From: Ixodes scapularis
Taxonomy: Eukaryota > Arthropoda > Arachnida > Ixodida > Ixodidae
Reading direction: 5' to 3'
DNA length: 64,000 nt
NCBI RefSeq assembly: GCF_016920785.2
Contig: NW_024609837.1
Location: 46,626,745-46,690,744 of the forward strand
Shown here in pieces: positions 34,578-46,470 of the stretch. The notes beneath the pieces are model-generated. The model was not told where the DNA came from and did no database searches. It saw nothing but the letters and a program-made list of their open reading frames with translations. Both the position numbers and the translations under genes were made by a program. Within the stretch, counting starts at the first letter, position 1, and each line of letters starts with the position of its first letter.

Positions 34578-37500
34578 CTAGGGGGTAACACGGGTGAATA
34601 TAAAACAGTGGGCTTCACTGAGAGCTTAAGAAATTCGCAGATTCTGGTGTTCATGTTTGTCGTTTTTGAACGTTTTTATTAGCTAATGTCCCATTAGTTT
34701 AGTAATCGGGACTAGCAACGCTTTTTGAGCTCTCAGTGACGACATCAGCTCGGCGAGTTTGTAGACCCTAATGATAAAAAGCAGCGCACAGGGAAGAGGA
34801 CACAGTGAAGGAACGCATAAGACGCAAGCAAGCACAGAGAAAACAAGAGGACTTTAGTTCTTGCGTGGTACGTTTGAAACCAGAGATTTCTGACATACCC
34901 CTAAACGATTGCTCAAGATTACGTCGACAGGAAAGGCGATAGCAATCATTGGGACACCAAATCGTGAGATCGTGCGCGTCCCTCGGTTGTTCTCGATAGC
35001 TGAACTTAGTGGGGAGGAACCGAAATTGATGCAAAATAACAGCAAGTCAATTCCTCATCTAAATTTAGCGGGGACTTTTTACCTGTGAATATAATCGGAG
35101 AACCTGAATTAATGCATATTTGTGGACTAGTTTGGTTCAGGGAAATTGGGACGGAAAACGTGGCCGGGCTAAGGCAGAGCAAAAGCGACGAGCTGGACGG
35201 CTGTCTGAATAGCTCAAAATGATCCTTACATCTGTCGGATTGCATCTTTGACGTCATCTAGAGAAAAAGTGTAGTGCTATTTCTGTTTTTCTTATGCGAC
35301 ACATTAATGTACAGGAAAGGCGACGCAGAGCGTCTTTGAAACGCTATCAAATCGGCATAAAATAGCATAAAAACTAGTTCCGCTGCATGTTTACGAATGC
35401 GTAATCCACGTGATTTCTTAAATTATGCTGCAGGCAGAAACGGCGTGGAGCAAGATCGCATCTTAAAGAAATCAAGTATACTGGGTTCAGTCATCGCACC
35501 CGGCAGTTCCGACCTATAGATAAGCATGGCGAAGGCCACAGCTCGATTGCTTACGGTTCACGTTAAAATTACGGTTCACAATTGCTTACGGTTCACATTA
35601 AAATACCGTGGTTAGCAGTACTACAGCAATAGCTAAATTACCATTTCAAACGGGAGTTCCGCGTTGCCTATTTAGGGAGCGGAATAAATTTTCTTTGCAT
35701 GAATAACCACTAGACCAATTTATATTCAAATGCTAGCGATGTAGAGACAACTCGGCGCATGTTGGTGTAATTAAGGTGTGTGTGTTTTGTACGAAAATAT
35801 GACGAATAACAAGAAAACATAAAATTGCAAGTTGTGTTTTCAAATGAGACTTTATGCGCGGCTTCGTAGACCATCGCGTTAAACATTTCTGGGTGACTGG
35901 ATCCAAAAAGCTGGAACTTTGAAAGAGATCCTATCCTATGGAGGTTTTCTGAGTTGGGGACTTTTGAATTTGTCATCAAAACACGACAACACTAAAAATA
36001 ATCATGTGTCTCCTCATGCTCTTGACACTGTCGAAAACCACGCAATGCACACGGCATCCCCCCAACCCCCCCTAAAAAAAAAAAAAAATGCACGTTTTTT
36101 TTTTTTTGTTTTTTTAGTGCAAAAATAAACAACGCATTGTTGAATGCTTATTTTCTATCCAAAGGTAGCGCTAGAGTTCCGAGCCAGAGGCAAAGGTTTC
36201 AGTCAGAACAGACGTTTTATTCAAAGATTATTTTATTTTTTGATTATTTTGATGAGAAAAAGTTGGCCGACAGAGGTTTTGCTTACCTGGAGCTTTTTTG
36301 CACCAGAAAGTGGAAACGGGATCAAATGGGCACCAGTGTTTCGTTAAATTTTGAGACATTCACTTATATCTTTTGGGTAAGATATCTGTTCGGGCTGAAA
36401 CTTTAGTATCTGATTCGCACCTCAAGCGCTAACTTTGGCCAACACTGGGCGTTTGGCCGTGTGTAACATAGTTTAACAGTTAAAAAAAAAATTTTTTGGG
36501 GGGGTGGACACTTTGTACTAAAGTGTATGCGCGCTAACACTTTTTGTGCACCTCTTTTTTAAATGTTGACTTCAAATATTTTGATTTATATATGCCTTCA
36601 GTGATTTTGATATACATGCTTAGCGAAAACAGAGTAACGCTTTACGCCAAATATATTCAAAACCTCTTTATGGGTGTGCAAGTTGTTCGTGCATACGTGA
36701 TCGGGTGTGCAACCCGAATACTCAAAACAAAAACAAAGATAGTCGAGCGCGCCGAGCGTCAAGAAGAACAATATATGGCTGTGTTTTGACCTATCGATCT
36801 CATTAAGATTCTTCTTTTCAGTTTAAGAAGAACGAGGCGTGGGCAGCGTCGTACGATCGCTCGGCGGGCAATGATATTTCGGCATTAACCCATAAAAAGC
36901 AACCAGCGTGATCACAATATGCCCCGTGTTTCTCTTTGTAAATAGTCTTATTTTGTTTCGCTAAGATCATGATGATCTTTTTTCGTTTTAGAGCGCAGCT
37001 CTTAGGCGCCCGTTTCCGGCTTGAGCGGCGTCACCGTCGCCGTCGGCGTCGACGTAATTGTGTAGTGACGTGACCCCCATGACGCCACGGGGGTCACATG
37101 ACCTCAGGGGAATCACGTGACTCCCCTGAGGTCACGCGACCCTCCTGAGGTCACGGTGGTCACGAGACCTCAGGGGGGTCACGTGACCTCAAGTGGGTCA
37201 CGTGACCTCCCGGGCGCCACGTGACCTCATGGGGGCACGTGACCTCCGTGAGGAGTAGCAGGAAGAATGACGAGCTGAGGAGGAGGAAGGAGGGGTATAC
37301 CTTCTCCTCAGTACCCTTCCATCCTTCTCCTCAAAAGCTGCGCTCTAATGCGGCGTTAAAGGGAGTTGTAACGACACTTTTTTTTTTGTTCATTTATTGT
37401 ATCATCTTTCAAGGTTGTACTTTGTTTTCGTTTTTAATATATGTTTGTGTTGTGCATGATCTTTATATTGCAAATATCTCCCTCGAGAAATGCCGGGTTT

Positions 37501-40500
37501 GTTACAATATCACAATTAATACTATGGTAAACAAAATCGCCCGAACGCAGGGCGTCTTGAATTTCTTTTTTTGGTGACTCATTGTTCAGCGTACTCCTAG
37601 GCCTGCTTTCCTTACAATATGGGATGGAGATTGAACTATATGCGACGCTTTATCGAGCTCGTTGTCCGCACAGAGAGCTGTTTACTAACGCAGCTTAACG
37701 AAGAAATTAAACCTTGCTTAGTACGGTCAGGGCACGAGCGCTTCGCTCTGACCTGTGCTTTGGTCGCATGAGGAGCGGCCTTCGAATTCTCATCTTAGAT
37801 TGCTCTGATCAACAACAAACTAGAAACTTAGGTTTGTTGCCCACACAGCTGAAGCGTACCGCGAGAAACGCGACCGTTCGATTTCCTTCCCAATACTGAG
37901 TCGTCCGCCCAGAGCTTAGAAGCGAAGATTTCTGATCTCCAGCCCTCAGGGGAGTTGCTTTGTCCACGGCATTGACCAGAGGGGACATCGGACACCTCGA
38001 GCCGTGGAAATCTACGTGCCAACGGGGAGATCGAGCACTTGCTTTCTAAATAAGGACTAAAGACCACACTGTTTGCTCATGTTTAGGATCTGTGTTTTCG
38101 AAGTTTAGTTTTAATCAAATTTGGAGGGTGCTTTTCGGAGTTTATTTTTGGCCGAAAATTCGAAGTTTATAGAAGTTTATTTTTGTTTGATTCTATATTC
38201 TTCGAAATTAGGAGTTTAATTTCGCAATATTTCTTAATATTTATAAATAAATATTATCCATGTGTATATGCATTCTGGAAAAAAAAGCCGATTGTATCAA
38301 TTCATATTTTCTTCAGTTGTATTTGGCGATGGTGTCATTACTACTGGCAATACTAATTTTCCTGCGCCAAAAATTGCAGACAAGTGTTGCTTCGATAAAT
38401 GTCGATACCTTAAAATCAATAAACTCCTAGGGGCAGTCGCTGGGAAGCTTGTATTCATTCCATACTATATCATCAACCTACAGCTCGGCCGCAGGAGATA
38501 GAGTGGTACACAATGTAATAGAAAAGCTTCAACTGCCCCTCTCTCCTACTTTATGCAATAGCTATGGTCCATAGCTTCCACTGTTACAAAAACACAACCT
38601 CTCCTTCCTGTTGAGCAAAAATAGCACAACGCAAACTGGAAACTTAAAGTGACTTTCTTGGTGACCCGAAAGTACAATGACCTGTACTCCTGACCGAAGT
38701 TCGAAAAATAAGTGTGGTGGCATTTTCTCAGGGCCATTGACTTGGCGCGCTGATCAAATCATTAATTGTAAAATATGTGTGTGTGTGTGTTGGGGGGGGG
38801 GGGAGGGGGGGAGGATTGACACATCGAAATTCAAAGTTTATCGGATAAACTCTAATTGACGATAATTTCATGGGCTTGTGTTTTTCGAAGTTTTTCGGAT
38901 TTATCCGAAAACACGAAGCCTTACGTTTTGTCGCGTTAGGTTACGCGAGCTAACGTCTGCTAACGTTGAAACTCACCGAGAAATCCGCACTTCGCATGGA
39001 GCGTTTCAGCCACTTCAAGGAATACCGTTGCACCCGGCATATGAAGCACGGATGTGTCGGTGACTCGCAACGTAATGCAAGAAAACGTAAGCTAATGCAC
39101 GCGTATGTAGGGTGCTTGGTAGTTAACCAGTGTCTTACATAGCTTTCATCGGCGCTTGCAGAAGCGACTGCTAGTCCTGGGGCACCGCCCAACCTGGCTT
39201 GGTGGAATCCCGGACCAACAAAGCGATCCCCGGCGAAGGCACATGCCACCAGACAAAGGAGGCTCATCTGAAACTTTGCCCGATTCTCATTAGGCAGAAA
39301 AACGATAATAATTCAATCACGCTGAACAGCAGGTACTACGCAAAATAAACGAAAGTGTATGTATTACATTTTTCTGTCCCTGCCGTTAAGGCCTGTTCAG
39401 TTTCCAGGGTGTTCAGCCTATACCAGTGGGCTCAACATTCAAAGGTGTTTGCTGACTTGACTTGACAGTTGACAAACGTTTTCTACATAAAATAAAATAA
39501 CTCCCGTGCGGCTGCGTTCACGTACAGTATACTTATACAGTAACTGACAACGAACAGCTTTTCAAACTCTTCGTGATTGTAACTAAGCATTGACACTCTA
39601 AGGAATATTTAAGCGTCTACACTTCCCCGAAGAAGATGAGTAGGCCAATCGCTGCAATATACGGAAAGAGCTCAGCGAAAGATGTAGCTGAAAATAGGGT
39701 AAGACCTAAAATGTACAGCTAACGCACAAGGCATGGTGAACCGTCAAGCTCAGTGCCAAAGTTAAGGCTACCTTTAATGTGCATTTCAGCTTCCCAATTC
39801 GCCAAGTTACCTCCGTACAGTGATTGGCTCACCCAAATTTTCTGCGGGAACGTACACACTCCAGATTTACTAGAGGTCAGCTATCTACACAGGTGGATCA
39901 GCAGACAACGCAGCCATGAAATGAAACATGTTGACCTAAACATGTTGCCACACTAGGCAAGACGTTCACGCGTGAAACGTCGTGCTAAATGCTACATCGG
40001 AGCTTTACGTTTTGTTTTGTACACTTCTTCAGCCGCCAACTCTTCCCATATAACGCGGTGACCGACTTCGCGTTGAATTACAGTAAATTATAAGCTTATA
40101 TATATTTTAATATTTGTCGTTTGGGGTACAACAGCTAACATTTGTGTAAAATACGAGATATATTTAAAGGCCGAACAGTAGCCTGTCCTTTCTTCCGCTG
40201 TCGGTGAAATTGAGTAAAGTTTTGAGCAAAATTCTACTGCGTTAAAAGTACTAGCCGATTGACAACCGAGCTGACTTTGCCATTTTTGTAATGGCGCACA
40301 CGAAAACGTGATCACGATAATTCAAACTACCGAGCGAGTTTTATATTATTATTTTAATATAATGCAACATAGCCGTACTCGCAGTGAAAGTGCTTAATAT
40401 TTAGAAGTTCAGAGAGGCAAACGTTCGCTTCAATATCTTCATAAACTCGTCATCATTCCGTAGAAATCGTTGTCATACTTAAAAAAACTGCTTGATGCGA

Positions 40501-40642
40501 TTAGCGTACAATTTTACATTCAATCAGTTCCAGCACTACCCTGTTCAATATTAATAGCCGAAAACTGTTTATCGCACGCGTGTTCCTTTAGTATAAAAGA
40601 TTACGGAAAATATGCAATGTGTTGACTTACCTTAGCGATCAT
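34161..40642 (-). CDS. Cuticle protein with RR chitin-binding domain (three exons)
   Basis: Secreted structural protein of arthropod cuticle. Exons: 40642-40631 (MIAK), 39267-39139 (43 codons) and 34577-34161 (138 codons plus stop), all joined in phase 0 with GT-AG introns of 1,363 and 4,561 bases; 185 residues in total. The signal peptide MIAKMSLLCLVACAFA is split by intron 1, a layout common in arthropod cuticle genes. Exon 3 carries the Rebers-Riddiford domain: PYNFGYDTVDEYGNKQF, then GSFGYRDANGVYRRVNYVAD and ANGFRATVETNEPGT, which binds chitin. The tail is rich in His, Gly, Tyr and Ala (GHRGHDEAAYG..., RHHGYGNRA). No stops or shifts, so it appears functional. A TATA box (40769-40775) and a poly(A) signal (33915) flank it. 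Cuticle genes are usually moult-regulated; intron 2 holds an E-box/GGTCA minisatellite. Subfamily (RR-1/RR-2) not decided. Confidence 0.9.
34578..36987. other. Cuticle gene intron 2, 3' half
   Basis: AT-rich intron. Open frames are short and unsupported. A- and T-runs near 36075-36115 and 36483-36495. Confidence 0.6.
36988..37348. mobile_element. MITE with TTAGAGCGCAGCT termini, in cuticle intron 2
   Basis: The exact inverted pair TTAGAGCGCAGCT (36988-37000) and AGCTGCGCTCTAA (37336-37348) bounds 360 bases. Just inside the left end is CGTCACCGTCGCCGTCGGCG. The centre is filled by a 19-bp minisatellite. Confidence 0.65.
37067..37245. repeat. 19-bp minisatellite of CACGTG sites
   Basis: Unit close to CACGTGACCTCAGGGGGGT. 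CACGTG starts at 37114, 37180, 37199, 37218 and 37236, with variant sites at 37067 (GACGTG), 37095 (CACATG), 37133 (CACGCG), 37152 and 37161. Spacing is 19 bases through most of the array. Each unit holds an E-box flanked by GGTCA/TGACC half-sites. Confidence 0.9.
37349..39138. other. Cuticle gene intron 2, 5' half
   Basis: T-run at 37379; short palindromes such as AGTTTATCGGATAAACT near 38834; a GT/poly-G tract at 38777-38815. No gene on either strand. Confidence 0.6.
38777..38815. repeat. (TG)n then poly-G tract
   Basis: Seven TG units followed by G runs interrupted by single A. Confidence 0.9.
39139..39267 (-). CDS. Cuticle gene exon 2 (signal peptide core)
   Basis: 129 bases, MSLLCLVACAFAGDRFVGPG... 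to ...SASADESY. Acceptor GCAAAGTTTCAG before ATG; donor TAT/GTAAGA. Joined to MIAK it makes a typical signal peptide with cleavage after AFA. Confidence 0.88.
39268..40630. other. Cuticle gene intron 1
   Basis: AT-rich, no repeats of note. Confidence 0.7.
40631..40642 (-). CDS. Cuticle gene exon 1, coding part (MIAK)
   Basis: ATGATCGCTAAG followed directly by GTAAGT. 5' UTR extends upstream to roughly 40742. Confidence 0.85.
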
Positions 40643-40768
40643 CCTGAAGACGGTGGTGTCAACGGTTCGGTGGAAAAATTTCACTGAAAGCGGTCGTGGT
40701 AGTGCAAGAGAGGAAGCGTCTGCTGCGAGCGCTGAACGTTGTGGCAGCGGAACAAGACCGAGCTAGCG

Positions 40769-40775
40769 TTTTATA
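40769..40775 (-). promoter_or_regulatory. TATA box of cuticle gene
   Basis: TATAAAA on the minus strand, about 130 bases before the start codon. This predicts transcription start near 40740-40745 and a 5' UTR of about 100 bases. Confidence 0.7.
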
Positions 40776-40788
40776 AGATCTATACGTC

Positions 40789-41115
40789 CTACAAAGCCGC
40801 GAAGAAATTTAATTTCTCTTTTAATTCTTTCTTTATACTTTTGAAGGCGGACACTGCGCTCCCCACGAAGCCTTCCTCCAGGCATTGTTTTGCGATCACG
40901 ATATTTTTCGCCTTTGGAAACTTCCTCGACTTTTGTTGGTGCTTAGATGTGTCTGATTCATTCAGTAACAAGATATCTGGCGCGTTTAGCTCGAGGCAAG
41001 TCGTCATTCTTGATATTACGTCTCTAAGCCGTACAATTTTTTCTGTATTTATTATACGTTTTGAATTTTGTACACGTATTGTTTTTGTGACGTAATGTGG
41101 CATTATAATATTCAA
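40789..41115 (-). CDS. Unrecognised 108-codon open frame, divergent neighbourhood of cuticle promoter
   Basis: Open on the minus strand from ATG (MNIIMPHYVTKTIRV) to a stop at 40789, Lys-rich and hydrophilic, with a segment LELNAPDILLLNESD. It ends 14 bases upstream of the cuticle TATA box on the same strand. A plus-strand frame of similar length overlaps. No domain recognised. It could be a short gene, an exon, or chance. Confidence 0.25.
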   Translation of the reverse strand: MNIIMPHYVTKTIRVQNSKRIINTEKIVRLRDVISRMTTCLELNAPDILLLNESDTSKHQQKSRKFPKAKNIVIAKQCLEEGFVGSAVSAFKSIKKELKEKLNFFAAL

Positions 41116-41209
41116 ACCCCTGTTTGTAGGGGTATAAAATGATTGAAAGGCAACACTTAATAGTAAATGCCTGCTCTTAAAAAAAAAAAAAAGAAACGCT
41201 GCGTGGATG

Positions 41210-41430
41210 TGTTTGCTCGGTTTGATTTAGACTTCAATATAATTAGGCCACATTTTTATTCACTGTTGGCGTGTAATTTTCTGTGTCCATGATATACACA
41301 TCATTCAATACTGAGGAACGATGTCCAGCACGGCCGATCTTCTGTCCGATGACTTCAGGAACCCACGCTCGAGCACACTGCTCGTGAACGTGCGGGCTCA
41401 CACCCCGCGCCCGTTGCGTCATAGATGACA
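41210..41430 (-). mobile_element. 3' LTR of minus-strand gypsy element
   Basis: After GGAGGGA on the minus strand comes TGTCATCTATGACG (start at 41430), which resembles the LTR start at 26022. AATAAA occurs further along at 41260. The far end is not clear; 41210 is an estimate. Confidence 0.55.
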
Positions 41431-44253
41431 TCCCTCCAACCTCAGACGTAGTCACCATACCGGTCCGGGGGACGTCTAGTCCTTGGTAGATTTATCCTGC
41501 GTGGTTCTGTAGCTACAGATCCGGGATCCCCAGCTGCTGGGTCTTCTTGCCGAGGAGCGTCTCATGGGTGTCGACAGACATCAGAGCGGTCAGAACCGTC
41601 GATTTCCCACGCAGCGGGCGAAGTCGACGAAGATAAACGTCGTCGAATGTGGTTAAGGTGCCTCCGGATCCTGCCCCAAGCAGTTTCTATTAGCCAAGAT
41701 CGGCAGCCAATCTTTTTCACCAGTGTACCGTCGATCCACCTGGGAGTTGTCCTGAAGTTGACGACAACCACCGGCTCCCCTTCCTTGAAGGCTTTGGATG
41801 CAGGCATCTTTTCTTGCGGTTGTCGTTCTCATTCTTGGGGCGGCATCAGTCTGCTTAAGTTTGTAGCCAGTTCGCGGCCGAACATCATGAAGACAGGTGT
41901 TTTTCCGGTTGAAGTAGATACCGTTGTATGTTGCTTGTAGAGTAGTCTCGCCACTCTTAATGACAGTAGTCCCTTCTTGTCCCTTTCCGATCTTTGTTTT
42001 AGTTGGTAGACCATCCGCTCAGCTTGGCCATTTGTAGCCGGATGGTAGGGAGCACTGGTTACGGCTTGAATTCCGTTTTTCTGATAAAATTCGGTCATTA
42101 CGCTTGACACGAAGACGGATCCATTGTCGGACACTACCTTCCTTGGTAGTCCGAACGTTGCAAATAGAGCTGGCAACTCTCGGATGGCTGATGCAGATGT
42201 GGCAGATGTCATGTAGCGCACCTCAAGCCACTTGGTGTATGTGTCTACAATGACGAGAAACATCTGCCCCTCCAAAGGACCCGCGAATTCCAGGTGTATG
42301 GTATCCCAGGGTTGAGACGGTTGATCCCAGGTTGGCAAGGGTACCTTGTGAGGAAGCGGCCTGGACTCGTGACAGGCAGCACACTTGCCAACTGTGGATT
42401 CAATCTCTTTGTCGATGGCTGGCCACCACAAGTGGCTGCGAGCTGTCAACTTCATGGACACAATTCCCTTGTGTCCTGCGTGGAGCAGATTCATTGCTTC
42501 GGCGCGTGTTGTACCGAAAACATCTTCGCTGTACCGAAAACTCGGCGAATTTCTTTTTAAAAGGCACGAACATCGGCTCTTTAATGTGATGGAGAGTTCC
42601 TCGCTGTACAGCTTGGAAAACTCGGGAAAGGACTGGGATCACTTGCGTCATTCGGGCTATCCTGCTAGCCGCTAGGGATGAACCCATCGGCGCCTCAATC
42701 ATCAGCACATCACCTGGAGGACATGGTTCATCCTCGCTGTCGGGCAAGGGTAGCCGACTTAACGCATCCGCGTTCTGGTGCTTCTTTCCGGGTCTATAGA
42801 CCAGCTGGTAGTCGTATGCCGATAACTTAATGCACCAGCGTCGCATTCTTGGGGAGAGAACCTGTGGCACGGGCTTCTGGGGACTTAAAATACCGAGCAA
42901 GGGAGCAAGTGACAATCACCGCATTGCGTCCAGCGATATATCGGTGGAAATGTATGACTCAAAACACCACAGCCAACCCTTCCCGGTCCAATTGTAAGTA
43001 GTTCGGCTCCGCCTCGCCCAGTGTCTTGGATGCGAACGCGATAGGAGCTTCCCTGTCTTCTTGATCTACCTGAGCGAGAACTGCTCCCACGCCGTATGGT
43101 GAAGCATAACAAGACAAGATAAGCTGTTTTGTGTCATCGTAGTGAGCCAGAGTTGTCTTGTCTAGTATCAGCATCTTGAGGTTCTTGAAAGCAGCAGCAT
43201 GCTGTTTCTCCCATCTCCAGGGAACGTTCTTTTCCAGCAGCTTCTATAGTGCACAAGCCACCGTGGCTCTGTTTTCCAAGAATCGATCGTAAAACGCAAG
43301 CATTCCAAGGAATGACTGTAGAGTGGCTTTGGATGTCGGTTCGGGCAACTCCTTGATTGCCCTCAGCTTGTCGTCTGTGGCCTCGAGCCCCGCTGAGATG
43401 ATTCGGTGTCCCAGGTAGGTGACTTCGGCAACACCAAAACAGCACTTGGCTTTCTGTAGTCGCAGGCCGCCTCCTTGAAGCCGTGAAAGGACGGAGTCTA
43501 GACGCTCTGCGTGCTCCTTCGGTGTGGAGCCACAGATGATGACATCGTCCACGTAGGCGCTGACTCCTGGTAACCCTGCCAGTGTGGTATCCATGCACAG
43601 CTGAATAATTGCTCGTGCTGCTGACACTCCAAAGGGCAAGCGCTTGACCCGATAGAGACCCTTGATGGTGTTTATCGTTAGTATATCAGCAGTGCTCTCG
43701 CTGACCTTGAGTTGCTGGTAAGCTTGTGCAAGATCTAGCGTGGAGAATATCTTGCCTCCACGGAGCTTTGCCAGTACTTCTGATATGGTTGGTAGAGGGT
43801 ACGCAGCCTTGCGTGAGATGGCGTTGATAGTGCTGCGGTAGTCCCCGCATAGTCGAATAGTGCCGCCCTTTTTTCGGACCACCACGACAGGTGTGGCCCA
43901 CTCGGAGTGTTTAGTCGGCTCCAGGACGCCTTGGTCTGTGAGGCGCTGTAATTCTGCTTCAACCGCTGACTTCAGGGCGAACGGCACTATTTGCGCTTTT
44001 AGAAACTTGGGCGTAGCAGTTTCTTGCAGCTCCAGACTCACGGCCGGACCCTTGCACTGGTTCAAGTCACCGTCAAAAATGGGAGCGTGTTTTTTTATGA
44101 TATCGATCAAGCTTTGGTCGTGCAAGATTTGATAAACACCGCTCAGTCCGATACCAAGAGGTTCAAACCAATTACGGCCAAGCAGATTGCAGCCAGGACA
44201 CTTCATCACGAGGAGCGGCAACTTCACTCTGAAGCTCTTGTACTGTACCCGCA
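41431..44253 (-). pseudogene. Ty3/gypsy pol (protease end, RT, RNase H, integrase)
   Basis: From the right: protease tail CNLLGRNWFEPLGIGL; RT in one 358-codon frame (43244-44320) with YRSTINAISRKAAYPLP, FSTLDLAQAYQQL and an intact YVDDV active site; a shift; RNase H (43174-42959: YASPYGVGAVLAQVD, FASKTLGEAEPNY); another frame with RMRRWCIKLSAYDYQLVYRP; integrase (42494-41829): CAACHESR, then HLEFAGP, where the first catalytic Asp is Glu, VSDNGSVF and NGQAERM; C-terminal RWIDGTLVKKIG. Three or more frame breaks. The upstream end turns back on itself at about 44254. Confidence 0.9.
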
Positions 44254-44422
44254 CATGTACTGTGCCGAGAGATTCCAGAGTGAAGTTGCCGCTCCTCGTG
44301 ATGAAGTGTCCTGGCTGCAATCTGCTTGGCCGTAATTGGTATCAACCTCTTGGTATCGGACTCAGCGGTGTTCATCAAATCTTGCACGACCAAAGCTTGA
44401 TCGATATCATAAAAAAACACGC
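44085..44422. repeat. Inverted duplication at the end of the gypsy fragment
   Basis: 44085-44231 and 44276-44422 are nearly identical in opposite orientation, symmetric about 44253.5, with a diverged centre of about 45 bases. Both arms code the same protease-tail stretch (CNLLGRNW), once on each strand. The outer ends are exact: GCGTGTTTTTTTATGA and its complement. Confidence 0.92.
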
Positions 44423-44431
44423 TTTTTTATC

Positions 44432-44470
44432 GATTCTCCAAGTAACAGTACGACTGTTACTTGGAGAATC
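44432..44470. repeat. Perfect 17-bp hairpin
   Basis: GATTCTCCAAGTAACAG, loop TACGA, then the exact complement. It begins ten bases outside the inverted duplication. Confidence 0.95.
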
Positions 44471-45148
44471 CAAGTGTGTGACGCAAGAGCGATAAAAGAA
44501 GCAGCACGAGGCGAGGATGACAATCATTAATAGAATAGGCAAGGGCGGGAGATGAACAACCAGTGCCAGCTCTGGATATACACCGCAAGCTTTCGTTCTA
44601 TACACGTGGCCTGTATTCATAGAAATTAGGTTCTTGAGTGCGGTCCATTCCCAGGCATAAAATGCAGTCAAAGAAGACCGGTTCTTGTGACTGCAATAAA
44701 AACAAAAAGGTGAAGTCGTCGACAATGCAACGTGAAACAACCGAGGAACAACCGAAATATAACAGTGGCATTTCCTCCATGCGAGAACTTAAACTAACAG
44801 CGACAGAAAGCCTAAGGACGGGACCTAGGTAGAACGCAACAGAAACGACTAATTTGGCACAAGCTTTCCACTCATAGAGGACCTAAGTTAGGCCTAATAC
44901 GGGTTTGCTCCAAGGCGTTAGTGACAGAGTACATTTATTTGACGTTTTCCTGGCTTTTCGCTGGTTCGCCAGATAATTTCACAAGTGCCGGACTTCAGCC
45001 AACGATACTGCGTATAAACCAAAGAACCAGCAGTGAAGCCGAAATCCGGCTTTTGTTTAGCAATTTAGGCCAAAATTTACATTATAAAAAACGAACAACG
45101 GGAAGGAAAGCATGACTCTTGCACTAGTTTCGTAATTTAAGACCAAAG
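44471..45148. other. No recognisable gene
   Basis: Short frames only. Confidence 0.4.
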
Positions 45149-45245
45149 ATGGCAGATCACAGCCAAACTATCAGCCGTCGAGACTCACTTATCCACTTCT
45201 TTGGCAAATTATGGATAATTGGCACCCAGATTCTGGCCAAAGAAG
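45149..45245 (+). CDS. Candidate first coding exon, unrecognised
   Basis: ATG in good context (AAAGATGGC) opens 32 codons plus one base (MADHSQTISRRDSLIHF..., IIGTQILAKE) up to a strong donor AAG/GTAAGG. No family recognised and no second exon located. Confidence 0.3.
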
Positions 45246-45357
45246 GTAAGGTTTGGCTACTTTGCGTGTCTAAATTCCCAAATTCCCACACAAATAAAAA
45301 TTATGGCCCGAAAAACAGAAATCAGTTAGCAAATCAAATAAAAAACACATACTCGGT

Positions 45358-45454
45358 AAATAAAAACAGAACGAATAAACATAGGGACCGACTCAACAGC
45401 ACGAAAGAGGTGCTGCTTTGTTCGTCCCTATGTTTATTCTTTCTGATTTTATTT
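45358..45454. repeat. Imperfect hairpin repeat
   Basis: GAATAAACATAGGGAC (from 45373) and its complement (to 45439) are flanked by further pairing of AAATAAAA.CAGA with TCTGATTTTATTT and by AACAGCAC with GTGCTGCT near the loop. Confidence 0.8.
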
Positions 45455-46470
45455 AACTTCATCAACGCGTCCACGTTGAACTATGTCACACTCGGTGTAT
45501 TTCTAGTGCGTTATTAAGCAGGTGGAGTAAAGGGATTATACTGAAAATATTTATTACTACATTGAAGGTCCTGCGATAGGGAATTATAGAAAGGATGGGA
45601 AACTCATATTTGTAGAATAATACAAAAGCATAAACGCTCATGAACACCAAAACAAAATAGCATCAACGAAACATGAACAACAAAAATATGACAAAGAGCT
45701 CAAAGTCAAATACATTTAGATATACTATTCTGTTATAGATTGCAAAAATTTTCTAATAATAGTTTTTTAAAAATATGTCTATATTGTTAGCTGTGAGCAT
45801 GTTGTCGGGTAAAGCGTCCTATTCAATCAATCATTAGTTGTCCATGCGCTTCTTTCCTTAAGTCTAAAAACGTAACAACGACCTAAATATGACGGCTCGT
45901 TAACGCCTCCCCTGGAAGAATATTTGGAGAATCCACAACTCTGGGCGCACCAAGGTGGATTACTGCGATCGTTGAGCAAGACTCTTTTCGAATGCGCGGT
46001 GGCAGAGTTGGTGTCGGCGCGCCAGTGATGTCATCTGAACGTTTGTGTTCGTTCGTGTATGCCCAGGAAAGGCACAGATGCAGAGCTTCATTGCACGTGA
46101 ACTTTGACTCTGCCTGGTTCTTGGCCACTGGTGTTGGTCGTCAGCGGGGGAACTCATCAGTCGCAAGAGCATTCCGAAACGTTCGGGCTTTCGTTGGTTT
46201 GGCGGCGCAGAAAAAGCAACGGAAGAAGAAACAGACGTCGCCGTTGCGCCCTCAATGCACGCAGCCCATAGCTCACTCAGAGTTTTTTGCGCGGTTACCT
46301 CCGCGTTCACAAGAAGAAGATACCTTCCAAAAGAAATTTTCACACTGTCAAGCTTCTAGCTGTTGAATCACTGTGGAAGCTGCATGCTACCAGGATCTGG
46401 TCTTTTAAAGGACACAGACCACCAGGTCGGCCAGCATCGCTTTGGGCGCCTGAAGGCGCTCCTATCCTCA
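45455..46470. other. No recognisable gene
   Basis: Frames of about 125 codons on both strands at 45960-46366, antisense to one another, without recognised domains. Confidence 0.4.

Noticed and set aside
43134..43598. 154-codon minus-strand gene
   Set aside because: Alternate frame inside gypsy pol.
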